DNA of 64,000 nucleotides from a bacterium. GTDB lineage: Bacteria; Patescibacteria; Paceibacteria; Moranbacterales; UBA1568. Of this stretch, positions 53,216 through 64,000 are shown one piece after another. Every line of letters starts with the position of its first letter. Within the stretch, counting starts at the first letter, position 1. The notes below the pieces were generated by a model. That model was not told the DNA's origin. It was given only the letters and a program-made list of their open reading frames with translations, and made no database searches. The DNA lies in assembly GCA_021821305.1 (NCBI GenBank), contig JAKACP010000001.1:496001-560000 (forward strand), in the 5' to 3' direction. The translations under genes and the position numbers were made by a program.

Positions 53216-55230
53216 CCCCTATGCCCGAACAGAACGAGATCAGTTTCTTCGCGAGAACCGACTTCCGCAACGAGAGTCGGATTTTCGGCATCAAGACGGA
53301 CGACCGGCGGCGACACATGTACGTCATCGGCAAGACGGGTATGGGTAAGACCAACCTGCTCGAGAACCTCGCCATCCAGGACATCAAGCACGGCAAGGGC
53401 GTCGCGTTCATCGATCCGCACGGCGATACCGCGGAGAAACTCATCAAGGCGATACCGGCGAACCGTATCAACGATGTCATCTATTTCAATCCGGCCGATC
53501 AGGATTTTCCGATCGCGTTCAACGTGATGGAGAACGTGAATCCGGAATACAAGCACTTGATCGCGTCGGGGCTCGTCGGCGTGTTCAAGAAACTCTGGGC
53601 CGATTCGTGGGGTCCGCGGCTCGAATACATCCTCCGCAACGCCATCCTCGCCCTGCTCGAGTATCCGGGGTCGACGCTTCTCGGCGTGACGCGCATCCTC
53701 GTCGACAAGGACTATCGGGAAAAGGTGGTGGCCAACGTGAGCGACCCGGTCGTGCGCGCCTTCTGGGTGGACGAGTTTTCCAAGTGGAACGACCGCGTTC
53801 TCCAGGAGGTCATCTCGCCTATCCAGAACAAGGTCGGCCAGTTCCTCTCGACATCTCTCATCCGCAACATCGTCGGGCAGACCAAATCGTCCTTCGACGT
53901 GCGCGAGGCCATGGACAGCAACAAGATCCTCATCATGAACCTCTCCAAGGGCCGGGTCGGCGAGGACGCCAGCGCCCTCATCGGCGCGATGATGATCACC
54001 AAGATCCAGCTCGCCGCGATGGAGCGCGTCGACATCCTGGAGGAAGAGCGCAAGGATTTCTACCTCTACGTCGACGAGTTCCAGAACTTCGCCACCGAAT
54101 CGTTCGCGAACATCCTCTCCGAGGCCCGAAAATACCGGCTCAACCTCGTCCTCGCGAACCAGTACATCGCCCAGCTCGATGAGAAGGTGAGCGACGCGGT
54201 CTTCGGCAACGCGGGAACGATCATCTCGTTCCGCGTCGGTGCGGCGGATGCGGAGCTTCTCGAGAAGGAATTCGAGCCCATATTCATGATGAACGACATC
54301 GTCAATCTCCCGAAATACCATATCTACCTCAAGCTCATGATCGACGGCATCGCGGGGGACGCGTTTTCCGCCACGGTGCTTCCGCCGATATCGATCGAGG
54401 ACACGACGGCCAACGAGGAAAAGGTCATCCGAAGCTCGCGGGAACGCTACACGTCGTCGAAACAGGAAGTCGAGGACAAGATCCGCAGATGGAGCGGCAT
54501 GCTCACCGAAAGCGAGCGCGCGGAACTCCTGAAACAGAAGTCGGCATCACCCGCGCCGCGCACCGCCCAAGCGCCCGCCCGCCCGACGCAGACCTCCGCG
54601 CATGGTGAGCACGCGCCTGCCCGGTCGAAACCCAAGACCGCGTATGTGATACAGCCGCACCGCGAAGAAACGCCGGCGCCCGCTCCTGCACCGTCTCCCG
54701 CTCCCGTGGCACCGGCGCCGCTCCCCGAAGTCCCGACGGAAAAGATCGTCGAGGCACCGGCCGAGGTCGTCGTTCCGACCCTCGATCAGTTCCTCGCCAC
54801 GGCCGCCCCGGAGACACCTGAGCCTGAATCCGTTCCCGCGCCGCCGGAAGAAGCGCCTTCCTACCCGGCGCTCTGCGATACCTGCGGCATGGAGATACGC
54901 GTCCCGTTCAAGCCGGACGGCAACCGCCCCACCTTCTGCAAGGAATGTTTCAAGACATATCAGCGTACCCTCGCGCGTGCCCGCGAGAGCCAGGACCGAC
55001 CGCCGAAGGAGCACGAACCCGCGCCGCGACCCGCACACCGAAGCGTTCCGCCGCGGGCATCGAAGCGCTCCACGATTTCACGTGTCTACGAGCCATCGTC
55101 CGCTCCGATCTCGCTCTCCCAGGCGGCGCTTGTCGCCCCGAAAAAATTCAAGCCGCTCCGTGAGCACCGATCGCCCGATCTCGGCGCCGTCCGGGATATC
55201 CTCGACCGGGCGAAACATAAGGAACGATGA
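53212..55230 (+). CDS. TraD/VirD4-like coupling ATPase
   Basis: 672 aa. Walker A GKTGMGKTN near residue 43, Walker B FYLYVDEFQNF near residue 285, and the family stretches FIDPHGDTAE and RKYRLNLVLANQYIAQL match the type IV secretion coupling proteins/TraM-recognition ATPases. No N-terminal membrane helices: the partner gene upstream may supply them. A long Pro/Ala-rich linker leads to a C-terminal zinc ribbon (CDTCGMEIRVPF ... FCKECF). No relaxase or other T4SS genes are nearby. Confidence 0.88.
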   Translation: MTPMPEQNEISFFARTDFRNESRIFGIKTDDRRRHMYVIGKTGMGKTNLLENLAIQDIKHGKGVAFIDPHGDTAEKLIKAIPANRINDVIYFNPADQDFPIAFNVMENVNPEYKHLIASGLVGVFKKLWADSWGPRLEYILRNAILALLEYPGSTLLGVTRILVDKDYREKVVANVSDPVVRAFWVDEFSKWNDRVLQEVISPIQNKVGQFLSTSLIRNIVGQTKSSFDVREAMDSNKILIMNLSKGRVGEDASALIGAMMITKIQLAAMERVDILEEERKDFYLYVDEFQNFATESFANILSEARKYRLNLVLANQYIAQLDEKVSDAVFGNAGTIISFRVGAADAELLEKEFEPIFMMNDIVNLPKYHIYLKLMIDGIAGDAFSATVLPPISIEDTTANEEKVIRSSRERYTSSKQEVEDKIRRWSGMLTESERAELLKQKSASPAPRTAQAPARPTQTSAHGEHAPARSKPKTAYVIQPHREETPAPAPAPSPAPVAPAPLPEVPTEKIVEAPAEVVVPTLDQFLATAAPETPEPESVPAPPEEAPSYPALCDTCGMEIRVPFKPDGNRPTFCKECFKTYQRTLARARESQDRPPKEHEPAPRPAHRSVPPRASKRSTISRVYEPSSAPISLSQAALVAPKKFKPLREHRSPDLGAVRDILDRAKHKER

Positions 55231-56087
55231 TGACCACGAGGAACCGGAAAATCATCGCGGCGTTTTTCGCGTTCGTCTTCCTGATCGCGGGGGCATGGCT
55301 GTTCCGCGAGCCGCTCTCACGCGTGGCCGAACGGCTGTCCATCTATACGGCGTATCGGGACGGGGGAAACTTCTATAGGACCGCGGAGCGCTCGGATTTC
55401 CGTACCGACGAACGGTGGCTTCATGCGCTTCTGTTCGATCATATGCGTGAAGGCATGCGCGGCGATGCCAGGCATCTCCCCGGCGATCCGTTCGACAAGG
55501 TGCTCGGCGAGAGCCGCCGCGCGTGGAAGGTGTTCCCGTTCGCGGGTCCGGTGTCGATGGGGAATCGCCAGGGTTATGCCGTCGGGACCGACTACCGGTC
55601 CTTCATGCAGGACCCGTGGGATGACCTTGTCCTGCGCTCTCTCTACTGTGATGTTTACGGGTACTCCGATGAGGACTTCCGCGTGCTCGGAACCCTTTCT
55701 CCCGATGGCGGATATACCGATACGCACGTCCTTCTCGCTCTGCTCTTCCTGCGCGAGAACGGATGCTATGACCGCCCCGAACGCGAGTTCGCGATACGGA
55801 CGGTCTCGGACATGCTCGTCCGTGCCGCGGAGCAGGATGGGGACTGGAGCGATCTTTTTTCCGAACGCATCGTGTTTTTGTACTGGGCCGGGGAAGGGGC
55901 GCGCGTGAAGCCGGAATGGATCGATCGGATCGTCAGCGCGCAGGAACAAGACGGCGGCTGGGCGGACGAGGCGTGGGGCGAGGGGTCGAACCCGCATTCG
56001 ACCGGACTTTCGATGCTCGCCCTCCGGTATTTCCTTGAGGAGAAGGGGAGCGCGGAGTTTCTTTCCCCGCTTGACCGGGCCGAATGA
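55227..56087 (+). CDS. Exported protein with toroid-type repeats
   Basis: 286 aa. N-terminal membrane anchor (about residues 8-27, IIAAFFAFVFLIAGAWLF). The C-terminal part holds SAQEQDGGWADEAWGEGSNP with HSTGLSMLALRYFL, like the QxDGGW repeats of terpene-cyclase/prenyltransferase alpha-alpha toroids. An earlier helix pair (SPDGGYTDTHVLLALLFL) may be another repeat. No catalytic Asp motif is seen. Overlaps the ATPase stop by 4 bases, so it is the third gene of that operon. Confidence 0.65.
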   Translation: MMTTRNRKIIAAFFAFVFLIAGAWLFREPLSRVAERLSIYTAYRDGGNFYRTAERSDFRTDERWLHALLFDHMREGMRGDARHLPGDPFDKVLGESRRAWKVFPFAGPVSMGNRQGYAVGTDYRSFMQDPWDDLVLRSLYCDVYGYSDEDFRVLGTLSPDGGYTDTHVLLALLFLRENGCYDRPEREFAIRTVSDMLVRAAEQDGDWSDLFSERIVFLYWAGEGARVKPEWIDRIVSAQEQDGGWADEAWGEGSNPHSTGLSMLALRYFLEEKGSAEFLSPLDRAE

Positions 56088-56116
56088 TTGTCGCGCCGGC
56101 ATTTTTTTGGTATCAT
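56088..56116 (+). promoter_or_regulatory. Promoter of the division/foldase operon
   Basis: TTGTCG (56088-56093), 17-bp spacer, TATCAT (56111-56116). Confidence 0.6.
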
Positions 56117-56141
56117 GGAAGCGCCAAGTAACCGTTCGAAT

Positions 56142-56249
56142 ATGGAATTCAAGAAGCGCCACAAAAAACTGTATTTCTTCTGGGTAGTGGTATCGGTCCT
56201 GGTGGCCCTTTCGATGGTCGGCTTTCTTCTTGCTCCGCTGTTTTATTAG
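56142..56249 (+). CDS. 35-aa membrane miniprotein
   Basis: MEFKKRHKKLYFFWVVVSVL opens a basic N-terminus and a single membrane helix ending LLAPLFY. It lies 26 bases after a good promoter and just ahead of the DivIC-like gene. Too short for usual gene calling. Role unknown. Confidence 0.6.
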   Translation: MEFKKRHKKLYFFWVVVSVLVALSMVGFLLAPLFY

Positions 56250-56299
56250 CCGGTGTCAGGGAGGATCGGGTGTTTTTCCGGATATCCGGCCATGAAACT

Positions 56300-56686
56300 A
56301 TGAGAAACATACCGATTTTCGCCCGTTTCCTGATCGCAGCGTTCATCATCGGCATCATCCTGGTCGCTTCCTCGGCATGGAAGGAGATGGAGCGGTCCAA
56401 GCGTATCGAGGATGAAGTCGCGAAGCTTCGTGCGGAGGCCGACCGGATTCGGAGCGAGAATCAGACCCTGACGGAAAAGATCTCCTATTTCTCGACTCCG
56501 GGATTCAATGAGCGCGAGGCGAAGGAGAAACTTGGGATGAAGAACAAGGATGAGGAGGTCGTGTCCGTGGACACAGGCCCGGTACAGACGGAGGCGATTT
56601 CACCCGAGGCGGTGACGCAGCCCCGAGCGGAAGCGGATATCCCGAACTACAGGAAGTGGTGGATCGAGTTCGGAGGGAGGTCCTGA
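56300..56686 (+). CDS. FtsB/DivIC-like septum protein
   Basis: 128 aa. N-terminal membrane helix (about residues 9-27), then a leucine-zipper-like coiled coil (RIEDEVAKLRAEADRIRSEN) and the short motif FNEREAKEKLGMKNKDEEVV that typifies FtsB/DivIC. It should bridge FtsL and later division proteins. ftsL and ftsZ are not in this window. Confidence 0.8.
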   Translation: MRNIPIFARFLIAAFIIGIILVASSAWKEMERSKRIEDEVAKLRAEADRIRSENQTLTEKISYFSTPGFNEREAKEKLGMKNKDEEVVSVDTGPVQTEAISPEAVTQPRAEADIPNYRKWWIEFGGRS

Positions 56687-56723
56687 TAATAAGCCGAAAT
56701 AAAAGCAATAAAAGATAATCGCT

Positions 56724-57791
56724 ATGAATAAGATGGAAGTTCTTCGGGAAAAGTGGGAGGCGTTGCGGGTGAATGCCTGGCTTCTCGGTGCGGGGAGCGC
56801 GGCGGTCATCGTGCTCGCTCTCGGTCTTCTCTTCGCCTACGCCCTGCCGTCGTCGTGGCGCGTGACGGAACAGGTCCGGAGCGTACTGCCTCTGCCGCTC
56901 GCGACCGTCGGCATGTCCACGGCCGCCTCGTATGACGATGTCGCCGACAACCTCGCTTCGGTCCGCCGGTTCTACGAGACGCAGGATTTCGCGTCGCTCG
57001 GCATGCGCGTCGACTTCACCACGGAGGACGGGAAGAAGCGACTCAAGATCCGTGAGCGTGAGATCGTGAACAAGATGATAGAGGACAAGGCGATGCGCAT
57101 CATCGCGGCCCGGGAGGGGATCGCCATTTCCGAGCAGGAGGCGGCCGAAGCGGTCGCGCGGGAGCTCGAGAAGATCGGGGGCTCCGAAGAGAACGTCAAG
57201 GAAAAGCTCTCCCGCCTCTACGGATGGGATCTCGTCGAGTTTCAGGAAAAGGTGGTACTGCCGAGTCTCTATGAGGAAGTGCTTCTCAAGAAATTCGAGG
57301 AGAAATATTCCCGATCCGAGGATGCCCGCGGAAAGGCCGAGCAGGCGGCCAAACAGCTCGCCGATGGCCGCGATTTCAAGGATGTCGCCATGGAATTTTC
57401 CGACGGGCGATCGGCGGAGGATGGCGGCTCGATGGGATGGTTCGCATACGCGGACCTGATAGATCCGCTTCAGGAGCCCGCCAAGACGCAGAAAGTCGGC
57501 ATCCCAGGATCGATCATCGAGAGTCCGCTCGGGTTCCACATCCTGCAGATCGACGAACGCAAGCTCGAAGGCGGCAAAGAGATGGTGCGCGTGAGCCAGG
57601 TGTTTTCCAGGAAGCCGACGTTCGTCGAGTGGCTCGCCGGCCAGATGTCGGGCATGAATGTCCGGGTACTGGCCCCGGAGTATGAATGGAACAAGGAGGC
57701 GGCGCGCGTCGAGTTCGGCGACCCGGCACTCCGGCAGTTCGAAGAGGAAATCCTGAAAAAAGCCGAAGGTGACGCTTCACTCGTGTTCTGA
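56724..57791 (+). CDS. SurA/PpiC-like parvulin foldase
   Basis: 355 aa. One membrane helix (about 22-43) anchors it outward. A SurA-N-like helical domain (about 80-195) is followed by a parvulin peptidyl-prolyl isomerase domain (about 200-290: AKQLADGRDFKDVAMEFSDG, GGSMGWFAYADL, ESPLGFHILQIDER). Likely extracytoplasmic chaperone next to HtrA. Confidence 0.88.
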   Translation: MNKMEVLREKWEALRVNAWLLGAGSAAVIVLALGLLFAYALPSSWRVTEQVRSVLPLPLATVGMSTAASYDDVADNLASVRRFYETQDFASLGMRVDFTTEDGKKRLKIREREIVNKMIEDKAMRIIAAREGIAISEQEAAEAVARELEKIGGSEENVKEKLSRLYGWDLVEFQEKVVLPSLYEEVLLKKFEEKYSRSEDARGKAEQAAKQLADGRDFKDVAMEFSDGRSAEDGGSMGWFAYADLIDPLQEPAKTQKVGIPGSIIESPLGFHILQIDERKLEGGKEMVRVSQVFSRKPTFVEWLAGQMSGMNVRVLAPEYEWNKEAARVEFGDPALRQFEEEILKKAEGDASLVF

Positions 57792-57827
57792 TAGTCCGGC
57801 TTACGAGCTTGTCTAAAAATAATCCAT

Positions 57828-59153
57828 ATGATGGAACAGGATCTCGATAAATCGACCCAGGAAGATCGCATCGCCGCGGATGACTCTTTCTGCGAGGAGG
57901 GATCGTGCGACGCGAAGAGCGCTCCTTGTCGCGGTCGGATCGCTCTCGCCGCGGTCATCGTCCTCGTCTCCTTCATCTCCGGAACCCTCGGAGCCGTTTT
58001 CGCTCCCGCATTTCTGGCGAAGACCGATCTCGCACTCCTCCCCGGCGTGACCGATTCCCGGCAGAGTCCCGTGGAAACGCAGATCATCCAGGAGAGGATC
58101 ATCCAGGAAGATTCGCTCATCGTCGAGATCGTCGAGAAGACATCCCCGGCCGTAGTCTCCATCGTCGCCACCAAGGATGTCCCGAGCGTCCGGAATACGA
58201 ACCCCTTCGGTCTCCCGTTCTTTTTTCTCGATCCGCTCCAATATGATGGCGAAGAAGGGGATGGGTCGCAGGAAGGCGAGACCGAGCGTCAACGCGTCGG
58301 AAGCGGCACCGGGTTCTTCGTCACGGAGGACGGTCTTATCGTGACGAACAAGCACGTCGTCTCGGACGAAGCCGCGGACTATACGGTGCTTCTGCTCGGC
58401 GGCAAGGAATATCCGGCCACGGTGCTCGCGCGTGATCCGGTACACGACCTCGCCATCATCAAGGTCGAGGGATCCGGTTTCCCGACGCTCGAACTCGGTG
58501 ACTCCGACGCGCTCAAAGCCGGGCAGACGGTCATCGCGATCGGCAACTCGCTCGGCGAATTCGCCAATTCGGTGAGCAAAGGAATCATTTCCGGTCTCGG
58601 CCGCAACCTCGTCGCCGGAAGCGGCTTCGGGGACGAAGAACAGCTGACCGATATCATACAGACCGACGCGGCCATCAATCCGGGCAATTCCGGAGGACCG
58701 TTGCTCGACGTCTCCGGCAGGGTCATCGGCGTCAACGTGGCGGTGGCCCGGGCGGCGGAAAATGTCGGTTTCGCCCTTCCCTCGAACCAGCTGAAGCGCA
58801 TCGTCGAGGACGTGAAGACGACCGGCAAGATCTCCTCGGCGTACCTGGGTGTGCGCTATTCCATCATCGACCAGCAGGCGCAGGAGGACAACAGCCTCCC
58901 GTTCGATTACGGAGCGATCGTCCTCCGGGGGACCAGGCCGACCGAGTTCGCGGTCATACCGGGGTCGCCGGCCGACAAGGCGGGCATCGTCGAGAACGAC
59001 ATCATCCTCGAGATCGACGGGCAGAGGATCGATACCGAGCATCCGCTCGGCAACGTACTCGCGAAATACCGCCCCGGCGACGAGGTGACGGTCAAGCTCT
59101 GGCACAAAGGCGAGACCAAGGATATCAAGGTCCTCCTCGAGGAGCGGAAGTGA
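57828..59153 (+). CDS. HtrA/DegP-type serine protease
   Basis: 441 aa. Membrane anchor (about residues 38-62), then a trypsin-like domain with His in IVTNKHVV (near 174), Asp in PVHDLAIIKV (near 206) and Ser in NPGNSGGPL (near 287). One PDZ domain follows (about 340-435, GSPADKAGIVENDIILEIDG). Degrades misfolded exported proteins. CATATG start context; a second ATG directly follows. Confidence 0.95.
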   Translation: MMEQDLDKSTQEDRIAADDSFCEEGSCDAKSAPCRGRIALAAVIVLVSFISGTLGAVFAPAFLAKTDLALLPGVTDSRQSPVETQIIQERIIQEDSLIVEIVEKTSPAVVSIVATKDVPSVRNTNPFGLPFFFLDPLQYDGEEGDGSQEGETERQRVGSGTGFFVTEDGLIVTNKHVVSDEAADYTVLLLGGKEYPATVLARDPVHDLAIIKVEGSGFPTLELGDSDALKAGQTVIAIGNSLGEFANSVSKGIISGLGRNLVAGSGFGDEEQLTDIIQTDAAINPGNSGGPLLDVSGRVIGVNVAVARAAENVGFALPSNQLKRIVEDVKTTGKISSAYLGVRYSIIDQQAQEDNSLPFDYGAIVLRGTRPTEFAVIPGSPADKAGIVENDIILEIDGQRIDTEHPLGNVLAKYRPGDEVTVKLWHKGETKDIKVLLEERK

Positions 59154-59177
59154 TATCCGCAACGGATATATGAAAGG

Positions 59178-59208
59178 AAAGAGTCATGCGATAGCGCGTG
59201 GCTCTTTT
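59178..59208 (+). terminator. Terminator of htrA
   Basis: AAAGAGTCATGCG, loop, CGCGTGGCTCTTTT with one G-T pair. Confidence 0.7.
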
Positions 59209-59221
59209 CGTTTGTTTCGCA

Positions 59222-59251
59222 AGAAAAAGCCGACCCGTGTTTCGGATCGGC
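59222..59251 (-). terminator. Terminator of the 59268 gene
   Basis: On the minus strand GCCGATCCG, loop, CGGGTCGGC, TTTTTC. Confidence 0.8.
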
Positions 59252-59267
59252 ATACGGAGCATGACGC

Positions 59268-59603
59268 TCAATGGGAATCGAGAATATCCCAGCAGGAGAT
59301 ATCGTACTCCTGTCCTCCTTTCGGATCGCAGATGAATTCCCATTTTCGAAGAAAGTCCTCGCGGAAATACTTTGAAATGTTTGGCCTGGTTTCCGTCGAA
59401 TACCCGTACCAGCCGGGAGGGTAGTCGGTGAAGCAGCAGCCGCAGGAATCCATACTCGTATATCCTTTTGGATAGAACGCTATGCCGGTCCAGCCTTCCT
59501 GCCAGGCGCGGCGGACCGGAGACGGGGCGTCGTGAAGCATGGCCGATATCGCTTGGATGAGACGGAATTTCTCGTGTCTGACGAAATTCGCTTCCGTGTG
59601 CAT
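59268..59603 (-). CDS. Unknown Cys/Trp-rich small protein
   Basis: 111 aa, starting MHTEANFVRHEKFRLIQAIS. Six Cys and Trp residues cluster in SMDSCGCCFTDYPPGWYGYS and the C-terminal KGGQEYDISCWDILDSH. No membrane segment. GGGAGA upstream of the ATG. Family unknown; a metal-binding role is possible. Confidence 0.6.
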   Translation of the reverse strand: MHTEANFVRHEKFRLIQAISAMLHDAPSPVRRAWQEGWTGIAFYPKGYTSMDSCGCCFTDYPPGWYGYSTETRPNISKYFREDFLRKWEFICDPKGGQEYDISCWDILDSH

Positions 59604-59678
59604 GGTTCGTTCTCCCTCGTAAAGGAACAATAATGCGAAAATAGTCCCATTTCAAGGGAAATCTGTCAACTTTTTGGA

Positions 59679-59705
59679 TTGGCACTCTCAATATGAGATT
59701 GCCAA
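59679..59705 (+). promoter_or_regulatory. CIRCE operator upstream of clpB
   Basis: TTGGCACTC, 9-base spacer TCAATATGA, GATTGCCAA: one mismatch between arms. It lies 68 bases before the clpB ATG, so clpB is a predicted HrcA target. The -10/-35 boxes are not clear. Confidence 0.88.
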
Positions 59706-59772
59706 CTTTTTATTTTCATGATAGTTTCTGGGTGGAGAACTGTACTAAATATCGCAACCACATACTGACATT

Positions 59773-62394
<2,622 letters not shown>

Positions 62395-62429
62395 GCTTCC
62401 CAGCCGGGGAATTGTCTGGTATTTTGATT

Positions 62430-62450
62430 AGAGCCTGTTATGATCTCATG
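62430..62450. repeat. Solo end of the MITE-like family
   Basis: AGAGCCTGTTATGATCTCATG matches the left end of the 51669 element closely. It lies in the 99-base gap between clpB and the next gene. Confidence 0.5.
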
Positions 62451-62493
62451 CGGCACGATTCCCGGGCTTTCCCGCACTTCCTAAGACGACATA

Positions 62494-63249
62494 ATGCTTT
62501 TCCACTTCAGTATCTTCTTCTGGTCGCTCGCCTTCTTCCTGGTCATGCGTTTCGTCGCGGCGAACGAGGAGACCTCCTTCTGGAACGCGTATCTGTTCTC
62601 GGTCGGTCTTCTCTCGGCCATTTCCCTCGTCTCGGCCAAGAAGATCACGAGGAGATTGCGTAACAGCTTCATACCGCTCCTCATCTCGTTCTCCGCGCCG
62701 TCGCTCATGGCGCTCATCGACGCGCCCGGGGAACGCTCCGTGTTCGCGCTCCTCTCGGCGGGAATATTCTATACGGCGTTCCTCGCCCTCTACCGCATCC
62801 GGTTCGTCCAAGACGACGGGACGGCGAGGTCGTTCCTCTCGATAGCCGCGCTCTCCGCGCTGTTCTTCTTCTATGCGGCCGAGTACGGATTCTATCTCAA
62901 CTTCTCGGTGCCGCTCGCGTCGCTCGTGTTCGTCTTCTCTATCGGTTCTTTCGGCGTCGCGTATCAGACCCTGTATTCGGCTCTCCCGCACAACCGACAG
63001 CGGGTGTTCCTCTATTCGCTCGCCATCGCGTTCGGCATGGGGCAGATCGCCTGGATGATCTCGTTCTGGCCGTTCGGCTATCTCACCGCCGGGGCCGCGG
63101 CGCTCGCGTTCTTTTTCATCCTCTGGGACATGGCGCTGTCACTCTTTCTCGGGACGCTTTCGCGCAAGCGCACCATCATCTATTTCCTGGTATCCATGGG
63201 GCTTATCGGGCTCCTCATCGCCACCTCTCCCTGGCGGATACAGGTCTAA
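62494..63249 (+). CDS. Multi-pass membrane protein of unknown function
   Basis: 251 aa with seven or eight hydrophobic helices and few loops longer than 12 residues. Basic residues follow helix 2 (SAKKITRRLRNSF). No transporter motif is recognised. It precedes an HtrA-like gene by 84 bases. Confidence 0.7.
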   Translation: MLFHFSIFFWSLAFFLVMRFVAANEETSFWNAYLFSVGLLSAISLVSAKKITRRLRNSFIPLLISFSAPSLMALIDAPGERSVFALLSAGIFYTAFLALYRIRFVQDDGTARSFLSIAALSALFFFYAAEYGFYLNFSVPLASLVFVFSIGSFGVAYQTLYSALPHNRQRVFLYSLAIAFGMGQIAWMISFWPFGYLTAGAAALAFFFILWDMALSLFLGTLSRKRTIIYFLVSMGLIGLLIATSPWRIQV

Positions 63250-63333
63250 GGGAACCTGGTTGCCGGTCTCGTTCCCTTGCTCCGACGGAGGAAATGTGGT
63301 ATCCATCTAGAGGGGCTATTTTTTTCTTTCCAT

Positions 63334-64000
63334 ATGACTCTTGTGAAAAAATTACTGTATCTGAGCCTTTTTTCGGTTTTCGTCTTCATTCTCGGCGGGC
63401 TCGGCGGTGTCGTGATGCAAGAGCGCGTCATGCCGTCGCTTCTCGCGTCGTTCCCGTCGCTCTCCCGCATGGCGATGTTCCAGAATCTGGCGGGCAACGT
63501 CACCGTGATCGAACGGACGGAACAGCTCGTCGTGCGCGAGGATGATTCCGTCGATGCCATCGTCTCCCAGCCCTCGACCGCGGTGGTGAACATCATCGCC
63601 TCGGACGCCAAGGACGCCGGGAGCCAGCTCTTCCATGCCGGAGAAAGTCGGACCGGTGTCCTCCTCACGAACGACGGAATGATCGTGACCTATGGGATGC
63701 CGGTGTCGGTCACGGTACCGGGCAAGGAATACGTCTACCGGGTGCTCCTCTTCGACGGCACGAGCCATGACGCCCGTCTCGTCGGACAGGACGCGCTGAC
63801 CGGTCTTTCCTTCTTCAGGATCGACGGCGGAAACACGCCGGCGATCGCGCTCGCCAACTCCGACGACTCCCGACCGGGCAAGAAGCTCGTCGCGATCGGA
63901 AACTCCTTCGAGGAATACCAGAACCGTTTTTCCGTCGGTGTGTTCAGCCACCGGAACAAGACGTTCAACCTGTCGGGGAAGAGCGTCGCCTCCTCCGAGC
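63334..64000 (+). CDS. HtrA-like protein with altered catalytic residues (3' end cut)
   Basis: 222 aa visible, continuing past the window. N-terminal membrane anchor (about residues 5-28). Residues 75 on align with the protease domain of the HtrA at 57828: GMIVTYGMPV stands where IVTNKHVV holds the catalytic His, and DALTGLSFFRIDG where DPVHDLAIIKV holds the Asp. KLVAIGNSFEEYQNRFSVGV matches TVIAIGNSLGEFANSVSKGI. Thus two of the triad residues appear lost; the Ser lies beyond the edge. Probably a non-proteolytic partner or binding protein. Confidence 0.75.
   Translation, partial: MTLVKKLLYLSLFSVFVFILGGLGGVVMQERVMPSLLASFPSLSRMAMFQNLAGNVTVIERTEQLVVREDDSVDAIVSQPSTAVVNIIASDAKDAGSQLFHAGESRTGVLLTNDGMIVTYGMPVSVTVPGKEYVYRVLLFDGTSHDARLVGQDALTGLSFFRIDGGNTPAIALANSDDSRPGKKLVAIGNSFEEYQNRFSVGVFSHRNKTFNLSGKSVASSE

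Overview
The window is a gene-dense, GC-rich bacterial chromosome segment of a reduced-genome organism, most likely a member of the Candidate Phyla Radiation (Patescibacteria). I infer this from several things seen together: an alanyl-tRNA synthetase that stops after its editing domain (597 aa), a short phosphoglycerate kinase, an FtsA/PilM-like ATPase followed by a baseplate-J-like membrane protein, a TraD-like ATPase paired with a family of unknown function, and many small lineage-specific proteins. TGA is used as a stop, which argues against the recoded Gracilibacteria and Absconditabacteria. Ribosomal protein bL9 is present, which argues against Microgenomates and WWE3. A parcubacterial lineage is the best guess, but no rRNA is present to settle it.

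Layout. 1-5 kb: a cut-off fatty acid desaturase, a MITE-like element, a PIN-PhoH ATPase, bL9, CTP synthase and bL27. 5-10 kb: an MFS transporter, scpA-scpB, a D-Ala-D-Ala carboxypeptidase and mraY. 10-19 kb: pgk-eno-pfkB kinase, the FtsA-like/baseplate-J pair and alaS. 19-22.4 kb: small unknown genes, two of which sit behind a 108-nt leader duplicated without a single change; bL21 lies here too. 22.4-27.8 kb: recR, dnaB, cysS, a CorA-like protein and yidD. 27.8-32.5 kb: two paralogous Cys-rich small proteins, then hrcA (with a CIRCE operator), grpE, hsp20 and dnaK. 32.5-35.1 kb: an AT-rich island of four unknown, mostly membrane proteins. 35-42 kb: hydrolase, VTT/DedA-type protein, yggT, pirin, engB, L-lactate dehydrogenase and small genes. 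42-47 kb: ferredoxin-like protein, a double thioredoxin-fold protein, tRNA-Thr, prfB with its programmed frameshift, ftsE-ftsX and tRNA-Gln. 47-56 kb: dnaX, gtrA, a sigma-region-4/HARE-like regulator, a second MITE-like element and the TraD-like pair. 56-64 kb: a DivIC-like protein, a parvulin foldase, HtrA, clpB behind a second CIRCE, a membrane protein and the start of an HtrA-like protein whose catalytic His and Asp look lost.

How it works together. The genes cover translation, chromosome segregation and replication, envelope building and division, lower glycolysis with fermentation to lactate, and two HrcA-controlled heat-shock units. Two start-site styles are visible. Most housekeeping genes lack a Shine-Dalgarno sequence, several starting in the context CATATG and at least two apparently leaderless. 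Most small unknown genes have strong Shine-Dalgarno sites. The most promising undescribed item is the twin 5' leader at 20.2 and 21.0 kb: it can form a 12-bp stem with a nested hairpin and carries a sequence exactly complementary to the downstream ribosome-binding site.
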